Part shown: positions 55,227 to 64,000 of the stretch, one piece after another | Numbering within the stretch: the stretch's first letter is position 1 | Layout: the number at the start of each line of letters is the position of its first letter | Assembly: GCA_032717465.1 (NCBI GenBank) | Contig: CM064632.1 | Coordinates: 21,743,485-21,807,484, forward strand | DNA length: 64,000 bases | From: Coenobita brevimanus | Lineage: Eukaryota; Arthropoda; Malacostraca; Decapoda; Coenobitidae | Reading direction: 5' to 3' | The notes under the pieces: generated by a model | Seen by the model: the letters and a program-made list of their open reading frames with translations, nothing else | Told to the model about the DNA's origin: nothing | Database searches by the model: none | Translations under genes and position numbers: made by a program

Positions 55227-55228
55227 TA

Positions 55229-57480
55229 CCTTCAATGCTAGATCTAATATTTACTAGGCAAGAAAATGATATTGACAGTTTAATATATCACCCTCCACTC
55301 GGCAAAAGCGATCATGCGGTACTAAATTACTACCTCAGGATAGCATATAATATAGTTAACAGCAATGAAAGTTACAAAAAGAGCCTAAACTATAAAAAGG
55401 GAAATTATCAAGACTAAAGAAGTATTTCTTAGAAGTTGATTGGGAAAATGAGCTTAGAGGACAAGATTTAAATGCTGTATATAAAAAATTCTGTGAATTT
55501 TATGAAATAGGAGTCCAGAAGTACATTCCACAGAACAAAGAAACAGATAAGAAAATACTGAAATGGTTCAATACAGAATGTAAAAAATCAAAAGAAAGAA
55601 GAGATTTGTTGTGGAATAGATACAGAAGACACAATAGTGAAAGGGCATATAATAATTACAAACAAGCAAGAAACGATTATACAAGAATAAGGAGGGAAGC
55701 CCAAAAACAGTTTGAGGAGGATATAATAAATAAAAGTAGTGATCAACCAAAGCTGTTTTACAGCTATATCAGAAGCAAAACCAAAATAAAAGATATAATA
55801 CAATCCATTACGGACGAGGGAATCACTTATACACAAGAGAAAGATATTTGTGAAGCACTAAATAAGAATTTCCAATTAGTTTTTACAGAAGAAAAAAATT
55901 TTGAGAGGGACTATGTGGAACATGCATGTCCACACATACTACCAGACATACAAATAGCAGAAAAAGTAATACAGGAGGAATTAAGTCAATTAGAGAGAGG
56001 AAAAGCAAGTGGTCCTGATGAAATTTCATGTTGGGTACTACGAGAATGTGCAAAGGAGTTAAGTAAACCATTATTTTTAATTTTCAAGAAATCCTTGAGT
56101 CAAGGTAAACTACCTGATATTTGGAAAAAAGCAAATATTGTCCCCTTATTCAAGAAAGGAAATAGACAAAATCCACTCAGCTACCGACCAGTATCACTGA
56201 CCAGTGTTGTAAGCAAGGTATTAGAAAAGCTTATAAGAAAAGCTTGAGTAAATCATCTAGAAGAACACAGTATGATAACAGAAAGACAGTTTGGTTTCAG
56301 AAAAGGAAAGTCATGTGTAACTAATCTGTTGAGCTACTATGACAGAGTAACAAACACAATACAGGAAAGAAAAGGATGGGTGGACAGTATCTATTTAGAT
56401 TTCAAGAAAGCTTTTGACACAGTACCACACCAAAGACTTTAATGGAAACTGTACCATCAAGGAGGAATTCGAGGCAAACTGTTTTGTTGGATGCAAGATT
56501 TTCTCATAAAAAGAGAAACGAGAACAGTACTAAGAGGAAACTACTCATCAAGGAAAGAAGTGACTAGTGGAGTACCACAAGGTTCAGTGCTGGCACCAAT
56601 CATGTTTTTAGTGTATATAAATGATATAAACAGTAACACTGGAAATGAGAGCTATCTGAATATGTTTGCAGATGATGCAAAAATACAAAGGAGAATTACT
56701 AACACAGACTCTTGTAGAGAGCTACAAGAAGAATTAAATAAACTTCATGAATGGAGTAATACATGGCAAATGGAATTCAATGTAGACAAGTGTCATGTAA
56801 TTAAGTTTGGTAAAAGTGGAAAAAGACCTGATTGGGATTATAAGTTAGGAAATAAAATCCTATACACATCAGAAAGAGAGAAGGACCTAGGTGTGATTAT
56901 CAATAACAGACTATCTCCGGCTGACCACATCAGTGAGAAGGTACGGAACATGTATACACTGCTTGCAAATATGAGAATAGCATTCACATACATAAATGAA
57001 GACATGCTAAGAAGGATAATAACATCATTCATTAGACCAACCCTGGAATATGCATCAGTAGTCTGGAGTCCTCATCTAAAAAAACACATAGACAAGATTG
57101 AAAAAGTTCAAAGGGCCGCTACAAGATGGATGCCAAGCTTACGGGACCTAAGCTACGAAGAAAGACTAAATAAACTGAATCTACCAACACTACAGTAGAG
57201 AAGAAAAATAGGTGACATGATAATGCTATATACGTGCATATCAGGGAAGGAGAAAATAGACATAAATGATTACTTATGGAGAAGCATCAGCAAGAGGACA
57301 CTGCAAAAAACTGCATAAGAAGAGAGGTGATAAAGACGTAAGGAAATTCAGTTTCCCAAACAGAGCAATTGATCAATGGAATGCACTACCGAATGAAACA
57401 GTGTGTGCCAAAACAATTCACAAATTTAAGGATATGTACGATAAATATGGTTTAAGACACGGGACAGTACGAGTTTGACT
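55229..57480 (+). pseudogene. LINE copy 1: endonuclease end and reverse transcriptase
   Basis: MLDLIFTRQENDIDSL and GKSDHAVLNY close the endonuclease (the SDH triad is typical of APE endonucleases). After a 1-base loss at about 55415 the frame continues in 55606-57198: KASGPDEISCWVLRECAKEL, PVSLTSVVSKVLEKLIRKA, stop at 56245, FRKGKSCVTNLLSYYDRV, YLDFKKAFDTVPH (first catalytic Asp), stop at 56440, GVPQGSVLAPIMFLVYINDI, FADDAK (second and third Asp), KDLGVIINNRLSPADHIS, then IRPTLEYASVVWSPHL. The C-terminal piece (FSFPNRAIDQWNALP) is in another frame at 57266-57478. RT copies the LINE RNA at the nicked target. This copy cannot be active. Confidence 0.9.
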
Positions 57481-57529
57481 CATTCCTGTAAGATACAAAT
57501 AGGTAAGAACAATTAGGTAATTAGGTAAG

Positions 57530-58180
57530 AACACACACATTCTTCCACTGCTGACCATATATTCTCTCTCATTCCAGTCATTGATAAATCCCACTACAGT
57601 TCTTCTTTCATGGAAGTTTTAACTTTTGAAGAAGGCACGAATAAAATTCGTGCCTTCTTCAAATGAATTATTCAGTTTAGGGGAGACCTTTGGATCTGGG
57701 GGGAGTAGATAGTCTTGTTTTATGATTTTCACTCTAAATCGTTCCTGAGTTAAATCGGCTGAACTTAGTGATAAAAAAATAAGCATGTACTAACGCCGAA
57801 GATGAGATTCTGTTTAATGTTTTGTGTCCGGAGACGTTTTTATTTATACCAGTTGCAACCGGACGATCATATTCTACTTTGGAGAACCCTATTGTTGGGA
57901 AAAACAAAAATACCACCATAAAGGATGTCCAATGATTCAAGGGGTTCAAAGTGTTATGTCTAAGGGGAATTATTTATTTTTACTTTTATGCTTTTTTTAG
58001 GGAGTATACTATACTCTGTTCACTTTAACTTGACCCATGCTATTGATCAGTCCACCCTTAATAATTTCACTATGGCTGGAACACTTGGGTACTTGAATGA
58101 AGCAAGGGAATTCCTAGCAGTCACAGGCTCCATAATCTCTCTCAGGTAACGCTTTCTCTGCTACGAGTACACCTTGGTCC
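57530..58180. other. Plain sequence with a short perfect hairpin
   Basis: At about 57628-57660 'gaagaaggcacgaataaaat' is followed by its inverted partner 'attcgtgccttcttc', giving a 15-bp stem with a 2-4 base loop. No gene was recognised. Confidence 0.5.
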
Positions 58181-58389
58181 GTATTCTCGTTGATTATGGA
58201 AGCTCCATAACACCTTTTTCCTAAATGATTTGTGTATTACACCATACTGTCCACTTCTGTGTTACATAGTTCCTTCCAATATTACTATACTCTGCATACA
58301 CAACTTACTAAAGGATATTAACCAGTCATATCCAAAAGTATATCGCTAAGGATGAGATGCTTGGGTAATTCGTTAACCAGCGAGAATAC
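58181..58389. mobile_element. TIR element family 1, copy D
   Basis: Left 'gtattctcgttgattatgga' then 'agctccataacacct'. Right 'atcgctaaggatgagatgct' and 'ggtaattcgttaaccagcga', then 'gaatac'. Outer ends extend the TIR to GTATTCTCG, longer than seen in copies A-C. Confidence 0.75.
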
Positions 58390-58419
58390 AAGTTCTGGTG
58401 ATACTTTTTAGGATATAAC

Positions 58420-58625
58420 GAAACGATTTGCTCAGGTGAGAGATATCCTGGCAATCGAAGGGTTAATTCAGAGTTATAGCAAGAAATTAACACTAGAATA
58501 TGGTGCTAATCACGAAAGGGAGATTTAGGAAGGAGTAAGGGCCGGTATATTGTCTTACTCTGCCACTGAACTACGAAAATAAGGCTACAAAAGGAAGAAA
58601 ATCTGAGAAATTGAAGTGGAAGGAC
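58420..58625 (-). repeat. Interspersed family 2, copy f
   Basis: Reverse-orientation landmarks 'taacactagaatatggtgct', 'attgtcttactctgccactg', 'aactacgaaaataaggct' and 'ggaagaaaatctgag'. It lies close downstream of a family 1 element, as does copy e at 41575. Confidence 0.6.
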
Positions 58626-58989
58626 TATATTACTTTTTTCTTCACTTCGTTCTCTCTCTCTCTCTCTCTCAGTTATTAATCTCACTCTCACACCTTATAT
58701 CGAGGCGAGAGTTAATATCTGACGTGTAAGTTTCATATCAGCAGAATTCAAAAGGTGAAAAATACTGAGAACTTTTAAGGATAAACTTTAATGTCAGTAT
58801 ATAACACCAGCTGTTTTTAATTAATGTCATGACAGCGCCCAAGCCTCTTTTTAAAATCAGTTTTTGTTCAGGAATATTGAGCTTTTTTCACATTTGATGT
58901 TATCGTATTTTTTCATCCGCACCCTCCCACAGAGAGAGAGAGAAAGAGAGAGAGTGTATTCAATCTGGCTGGCAACATGGCTGGTACAA

Positions 58990-59210
58990 TTTTTTCTTCT
59001 TACTCCAACTTGGTACAGATTTTCGTCCATTTTCCAGATTACTTCACGTAAAAAACTGGCAGAAAGAAAAAGTGTTATGACGTTCCATCCTTTCCATAGC
59101 ACTTCTTTGTGACTAGCATCATGTTCTCATTATTACATTGTTGCACCTCAGAATTTAAGATGGAGAGACGGCAATTTTAGGCCAAGTGAAAGTGAAAAGG
59201 GTATACGGTA
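58990..59210 (+). repeat. Interspersed family 2, copy g
   Basis: 'acagattttcgtccattttc', 'ttccatagcacttctttgtg', 'actagcatcatgttctcatt', 'acggcaattttaggccaagt' and 'gaaagtgaaaagggta'. It is the most complete plus-orientation copy with 4985-5165. Confidence 0.65.
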
Positions 59211-59278
59211 GTTGATCCTTCCAGTACACAGGAACTATATTGATTAAAACGTAATACTGCCATCCCGATCTACTCCCC

Positions 59279-59279
<1 letters not shown>

Positions 59280-59321
<42 letters not shown>

Positions 59322-59513
59322 CCACCGGTATGCGACTCTTGGCAACTTCATCTGCGGGTAACTTTGCCCGAATTTCAACGAGATAAAAGATCCACAAAAG
59401 TTCATTCATATTTACTTTCACATCAGCGACTGGCGTTGGAAAAGTGTATATTGGACCAAACTCTACCGTAAAATCAAATTCGTCTCCCCTGTGGAAAGAA
59501 AACGAACTAAGAG

Positions 59514-59545
<32 letters not shown>
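59280..59545. repeat. (CT)n microsatellites
   Basis: (CT)n at 59280-59317 and 59517-59544. Confidence 0.9.
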
Positions 59546-59552
<7 letters not shown>

Positions 59553-59639
59553 GTGTCACTGTACCTTTTTGCTCACATGTACCCCTCCTGCTTTGCCCTC
59601 AGCGACAACCTTCCTAGGAGTGTTCGGGCTTGTACTGTA

Positions 59640-59974
59640 TGGTAAATAAAGATTATAAATTAAAGTATAAAATAAATAACTAAATAAATAAAAATAAATA
59701 AACAAAGGAGCCCTGACCATTCCATATTAGCCCCATCAATTAAGCTGAGGCCATTGTCTCCCGCCGAACCACGAAATCGGACAGGAAAATTGTGTATCCT
59801 TAATGAATACTACTACAGCATTCATGGCGGAATTACTATGTCTGAATAGTATAGCCACATTCATGGTTTACTCTGTCACAATATACGTGGAAATGACATG
59901 GGAATACTCAGAAAAAAAAAGACGAAAAAGTAGAGAGCACTTTATACCGATTGCGTCCTAATACAACGGGGTTA

Positions 59975-60018
<44 letters not shown>

Positions 60019-60020
60019 GT
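59640..60020. repeat. (AAATA)n-like and (ATT)n tracts
   Basis: AAATAAAT-type words at 59645-59705 and (ATT)n at 59974-60018. Between them is plain sequence with no gene. Confidence 0.8.
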
Positions 60021-60198
60021 ATGACATCTTTCTCTTACAAACTAGAGATGATTTTTTTCAGCTTAGGGAGGACTTAATAAAGGAGTTAATGAAGGCTTTA
60101 TCACCCCCCCCCCCAGTTTGAAAATTTCCTCTAAGCGAACAAAAAGAAAGAAAGAAAAAAAAACGAGATAAGAATAAGCAAAAAGATAGTACGGCCCT

Positions 60199-60399
60199 TA
60201 TTCTCGTGGGTTAAGAGAGCTTTCTAACACGTTTCCTAAGCGATTTATTTTGTTTATTAATCGTAGATCTTGTTATATAAAGCCATCCAGTATCGCCATA
60301 CTCTGCCTAAATAACGCAGAGAAGGATATGAAGCACCCATATAAAAAATAAATCACTATGGAAGAGGTGTTAGGGAGCTTCCTTAACAGAAGAGAATAT
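60199..60399. mobile_element. TIR element family 1, copy E (best preserved)
   Basis: Left 'ttattctcgtgggttaagag' then 'ctttctaacacgtttcctaa' and 'gcgatttatttt'. Right 'aaaaaataaatcactatgga', 'agaggtgttagggagcttcc' and 'ttaacagaagagaata'. The arms are about 55 bp with a spacer of about 90 bp containing 'cagtatcgccatactctgcc'. No frame. Confidence 0.8.
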
Positions 60400-60673
60400 G
60401 AGCCCAGATTTGAGCCATGTCCTCGTGGAATTAGAAGGCTCCCAGTACTTCTTCATTATCATTTCAGTTTTGTATAGTCCATGTTACCCCTTTCAGTCCC
60501 ATTACGTCTTTTTCATTTTATTCTTGCAGTTTCCATATTGCTTCATTCAGCTTTGGAGACACATTAGAATTCAAGTGATTGGATATAGCATTCATTTACC
60601 TTTTTACCTCATTCTTCATTCACCGTACATGTATTTGTACTTCATTCACTGTTATGGTGTATCTGTCTGTCTG

Positions 60674-60676
<3 letters not shown>

Positions 60677-60712
<36 letters not shown>
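60677..60712. repeat. (CA)n microsatellite
   Basis: About 18 CA units upstream of LINE copy 2. Confidence 0.95.
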
Positions 60713-60715
<3 letters not shown>

Positions 60716-60838
60716 TTGTTCAGATAGTGATGAAAACAAAGTAGCGCAAAAATGCACAAGATCAGCTGATCAGTTGTTTAGTCTGCGAATCTGTGCCAGG
60801 GAATGTACTGTAAGTAGAATCTGTGCTCTTAGTACTGC

Positions 60839-61790
60839 ATGATGGCCTACTTTAGTAAAGAAAATTTGGAAAAGAAAAGGGATCAAGGTAGAAAGCAGGA
60901 TGGGATGATTTCTACCAAGAACTGGTTGAAATGGAGACTTACAATAAACTGGTGAAACGAGTAAGCAGATTAGAGATAGCTTTTCAGAATGAAATTGATG
61001 AAATTATGAAACAGTTGCACTGGCAGAAGGAAGAAATAAAAAAATTAGGAAAAGAAGTCAACAAGAAGGACACAACAGTAGATGAGCTGACAGTAGAGGT
61101 GGGTTCACTTAGTAGGAAAATTAGAGAAATGGTAGGTACAGTAGTCAACCACGAGAGTATTATGGAAGAGTTCAGAAATGATACAGAGACAATTAGGCAA
61201 GCAAGCAATCTGATAGATTAGAGGAGTGATATTGAAGAGAAGATAACACAGGTGAATGAAGCGGTGCAAAGCTATAAAAATGATGTGGAAACCACTTATG
61301 CTGAAATGATGAAAGTAAAGAAAGACTTAGAAACAAGGGTGGAAGAAAAAAAGGATTTAAAAGGAAGTGAAAAGAATAATCCAAAACAACCCTAAATTGG
61401 TCAGAGATTCATTAGATATCAACAAATCTATAGTAATCACTGGTATAGAAGAGCAAGAAATAAGAAACAAGATCTCGAGAGACAAAAAGGAGATGGCAAA
61501 TGTAATGAGCATATTGAAGGAAGTATCAGAGGAAATCTGTAATAAAGACATAGGGGAACACAAAAGGCTAGGGAAATATGAGAGAAATAAGTCAAGGCCC
61601 CTAAAGGTAACCTTCCAGAGTGTAAACACTTTGGAGAAGATACTAAAAAATGCAAAGAAACTCATGGAAAAAGAGGATTTCAAAAATGTATGGATATAAA
61701 AAGTCTAACTCAAGAAAAGTTGGAATTACTAAAAGAGAAGAGGGAGGAAGCAAAAACAAAGGACGAGGGAAGATCAGAGGAGGAGAAGAA
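60839..61790 (+). pseudogene. LINE copy 2: ORF1 (coiled-coil nucleic-acid-binding protein), broken
   Basis: ATGs at 60839 and 60842 start MAYFSKENLEKKRDQ. After a frame change near 60920, METYNKLVKRVSRLEIAFQN leads into a heptad-rich coiled coil (IKKLGKEVNKKDTTVDELTV, SLSRKIREMVGTVVNHES). There is an in-frame TAG at 61219, then SDIEEKITQVNEAVQSYKND, a frame change at about 61365, and a basic C-terminal region (SIVITGIEEQEIRNKISRDK, GKYERNKSRPLKVTFQSV) that resembles the RNA-binding end of LINE ORF1 proteins. By analogy such proteins coat the LINE RNA. No CCHC knuckle was seen. Confidence 0.7.
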
Positions 61791-61889
61791 TACATTTTTT
61801 TACAAAGTAATTGGATTGCAGGTTCGAAAGTGGTACATAAACAGGAGGGAATAAAAAGGAGGAAGGTATTAAAACAAAGTCATGACAAG

Positions 61890-62760
61890 TATGTAAATAA
61901 GATGATTAAGTTGATGTACTCAAATGTGGATGGAACCTTTCTAAATTATTAGAGATGAATAATTATATAAGGGAAAATGAACCACATATAATCACAAGGA
62001 TATCAAATGACATCCTTAACTTAGAGAACTACAATATATGGAGAAGAGATAGGAACTTATAAAAAGGAGGAGGAATTATAATACTAACAGAAAAATCTAA
62101 AAGTCAAAGAAATAGAACTAGATATACCCTCACAAGTAGAACTGATTGCAGTAGAGATCAGTACATCTGAAGGGAAAGTAATGGTACAGTAGCCAATTTG
62201 TACATGCCACCCAGATCAAACACATGGGAAAGAGGCCAAAATGAGGATCTGGCAGAGAATACAATTCAGAGTTTAAGAGCATTACTACATAGAATGGAAG
62301 AGAAATCGGAAAAATTATACTAACTGAAGATTTTAATACAAATATAAATTGGAATATTCTAGATATAATAAGCCAAGAAAGCTGTTGGGACCAAAAGCTA
62401 CCGGATCTCGTGCAGGAGTTTTTCCTAACGCAACATGTAAGAGAAAACACCAGAAAAAGAGGACTCGATGCACCCTCAGTGCTAGATCTTATATTTACTA
62501 GGCAAGAAAACAATATTGACAATTTAATGCATCACCCTCCATTTGGCATAAGCGACCATGCAGTACTAAATTGCAACTTCAAGGCTGCATATGACATAGT
62601 TAACAGCAATGAAAGTTACAAAAAGAGCCTAAACTATAAAAGCGGAAACTATTGTGACCTAAAGAAGAACTTCTTAGAAATTGATTGGGAAAAGGAGCTT
62701 AGAGGACAAGATTTAAATGCTATATATAAAAAATTCTGTGAACTTCATGTTATGAAATAG
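61890..62760 (+). pseudogene. LINE copy 2: APE-type endonuclease, broken
   Basis: MIKLMYSNVDGTF (61900) starts the domain. A stop and a deletion near 61950-61990 remove the ICLTETKL block that copy 1 keeps. The C-terminal half is open at 62410-62760: MQEFFLTQHVRENTRKRGLD, PSVLDLIFTRQENNID, GISDHAVLNCNF (catalytic SDH) and KSLNYKSGNYCDLKKNFLE. Confidence 0.8.
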
Positions 62761-64000
62761 GAGTCCAGAAGTATTGTACATTCCACTTCACAAAGAAGCG
62801 GAAGAGAAAATAAAGAAATGGTTCAATACAGAATGTAAAAAAAGAAAAAGAAAAAAGAGATTTGTTGTATCATAGATACAGAAGACACAATAGTGAGAGG
62901 ACATATAACAACTATAAACAGACAAGAAACGATTATACAAGAATAAGGAGGGAAGCCCCAAAACAGTTTGAGGAGGATATCATAAATGAAAGTGGTGATC
63001 AACCGAAGCTATTTTACAGCTACATCAGAGCAAAACCAAAGTAAAAGATAAAATACAATCCATTATGGATGAGCGGATCACCTACTTTATACACAAGAGA
63101 AAGATATTTGTGAAGCACTAAACAAGAATTTCCAGTCAGTTTTTACAGAAAAAAATAATTTTGAGAGGGATGATATGGAACAGGCATGCCCACACATGTT
63201 ACCAAATATACTAATATCAGAAAAAGAAATACAGGAGGAGTTAAGTAAATTAGACAAAGGAAGAGCAAATGGTCCTGATGAAATTTCATGCTGGGTGCTA
63301 CATGTATGTGCAAAGGAGTTAAGTAAACCATTATTATTAATTTTCAAGGAATTCTTGGGACAAGGTAACCTACCTGATATTTGGAAGAAAGCAAACATTG
63401 TTCTTTTATTCAAGAAAGGAAATAGACAAAATCCACTGAACTACCGACCAGTATCACTAACCAGTGTTGTAAGCAAGGTATTAGAAAAGCTGATAAGAAA
63501 AGCTTGGGTAAATCATCTAGAAGAACACAATACGCTAACAGAAAGACAGTTTGATTTCAGAAAAGGAAAATCTTGTGTTACTAATCTGTTGAGCTACTGT
63601 GATAGAGTAATATAAACATTACAGAAAAGAGAAGGATGGGTGGACAGTATCTATTTAGATTTTAAGAAAGCATTTGACGGAGTACCACACCAAAGGCTTT
63701 TATGGAAACTGTACCATCAAGGAGGAATTCGAGGCAAACTGTATTGTTGGATGCAAGATTTTGTCAAAAAAGGAGAAATGAGAACAGTACTAAGGGGAAA
63801 TTACACATCATGGAGAGAAGTGACAAGTGGAGTTCCACAGGGCTCAGTGCTGGCACCAATCATGTTTTTAGTGAATATAAATGATATAGATAGCAACATT
63901 GGAAATGAAAACTATCTAAATATGTTTGCCGATGATGCAAAAATACAAAGGTCAATTACTAATACAGACGCTTGTAAAGAGCTACAAGAAGAATTAAATA
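62761..64000 (+). pseudogene. LINE copy 2: reverse transcriptase, partial
   Basis: Pieces RYRRHNSERTYNNYKQTRND (62862-63044), then after a frameshift 63175 onward: RANGPDEISCWVLHVCAKEL, PVSLTSVVSKVLEKLIRKAW (Trp where copy 1 has a stop), FRKGKSCVTNLLSYCDRVI, TAA at 63613, YLDFKKAFDGVPHQRLLWKL, GVPQGSVLAPIMFLVNINDI and FADDAK near 63930. It is cut by the end of the window before the thumb region. Confidence 0.85.

Larger units (their letters stand above)
52411..57525 (+). mobile_element. CR1/L2/Jockey-like LINE, copy 1 (5'-truncated, broken)
   Basis: It begins inside the ORF1 3' part (52411 aligns with about 61560 of copy 2) right after a (CA)n tract. It runs through endonuclease and reverse transcriptase to a short-repeat 3' end built on 'aattaggtaattaggtaaga' (57505-57525). 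It is interrupted at 53344-55228 by a DNA element. Damage to coding sequence is widespread: frameshifts near 52958 and 55415 and in-frame stops at 56245, 56440 and 57196. Clade assignment rests on RT and C-terminal motifs only. Confidence 0.85.
60839..64000 (+). mobile_element. CR1/L2/Jockey-like LINE, copy 2 (runs off the window)
   Basis: It contains an ORF1 region absent from copy 1 and then the same endonuclease and reverse transcriptase, ending at the window edge shortly after FADDAK. It is colinear with 52411-53343 and 55229-56760, and it shows the uninterrupted target ('gaggactcgatgcaccctca') of the DNA element in copy 1. The 5' end is placed by the first ORF1 codon. The true element start may lie within 60713-60838. 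Confidence 0.85.

Overview
This window looks like intergenic or accessory DNA of an arthropod, most likely a decapod crustacean. The grounds are very dense (GA)n, (GT)n and (TA)n microsatellites, CCTAA/TTAGG-type pentamers of the arthropod telomere kind, and decapod-style RTE and CR1-like LINE remnants. Placement is by pattern recognition only. I found no confident host protein-coding gene and no intact tRNA or rRNA gene. Nearly all recognisable coding sequence belongs to mobile elements, most of it broken.

Layout. 1-1706 and 11319-13720 are two direct copies of one segment. Each carries a 28-bp minisatellite, with about 20 units in copy 1 and 49 in copy 2. Copy 1 also holds a 5S-rRNA-derived SINE that is absent from copy 2, with a 9-bp target duplication. 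1707-11318 is mostly low-complexity DNA, with a probable Harbinger-like element at 8562-9210 and a 343-bp tandem duplication at 10236-10921. 13721-18689 has purine- and pyrimidine-rich tracts and two short interspersed families. At 18690-22500 a Tc1-like DD35E transposase relic (minus strand) is split by about 2.85 kb that carries a broken gene of an unnamed mobile family (zinc-binding N-terminus plus a large conserved domain). 28125-32690 is a pair of inverted arms of about 530 bp enclosing a second DD35E relic.

31092-31415 and 43602-43955 are two copies of a tRNA-like SINE in opposite orientation. 34113-34963 is a 5'-truncated RTE LINE with an open frame, a (GATA)n tail and an 8-bp target duplication. 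38813-38912 is an assembly gap in a GC-rich tandem repeat. Minisatellites fill 47722-48040 and 49615-50110. 50731-52026 is bounded by inverted repeats. 52411-57525 and 60839-64000 are two copies of one CR1/L2/Jockey-like LINE. The first is broken by an 1881-bp DNA element with long terminal inverted repeats and a TA target duplication. The second runs off the window.

Together the nested insertions give relative dates: segmental duplication before the 5S-SINE insertion, Tc1 relic before the unnamed element, LINE copy 1 before the TA-flanked element. The 5S-SINE and the RTE LINE share a 3' end, which suggests that the LINE mobilises the SINE. The most novel material is the unnamed mobile gene at 18857-21704, the terminal-inverted-repeat family with at least six copies, and the 5S-SINE filled/empty site pair.
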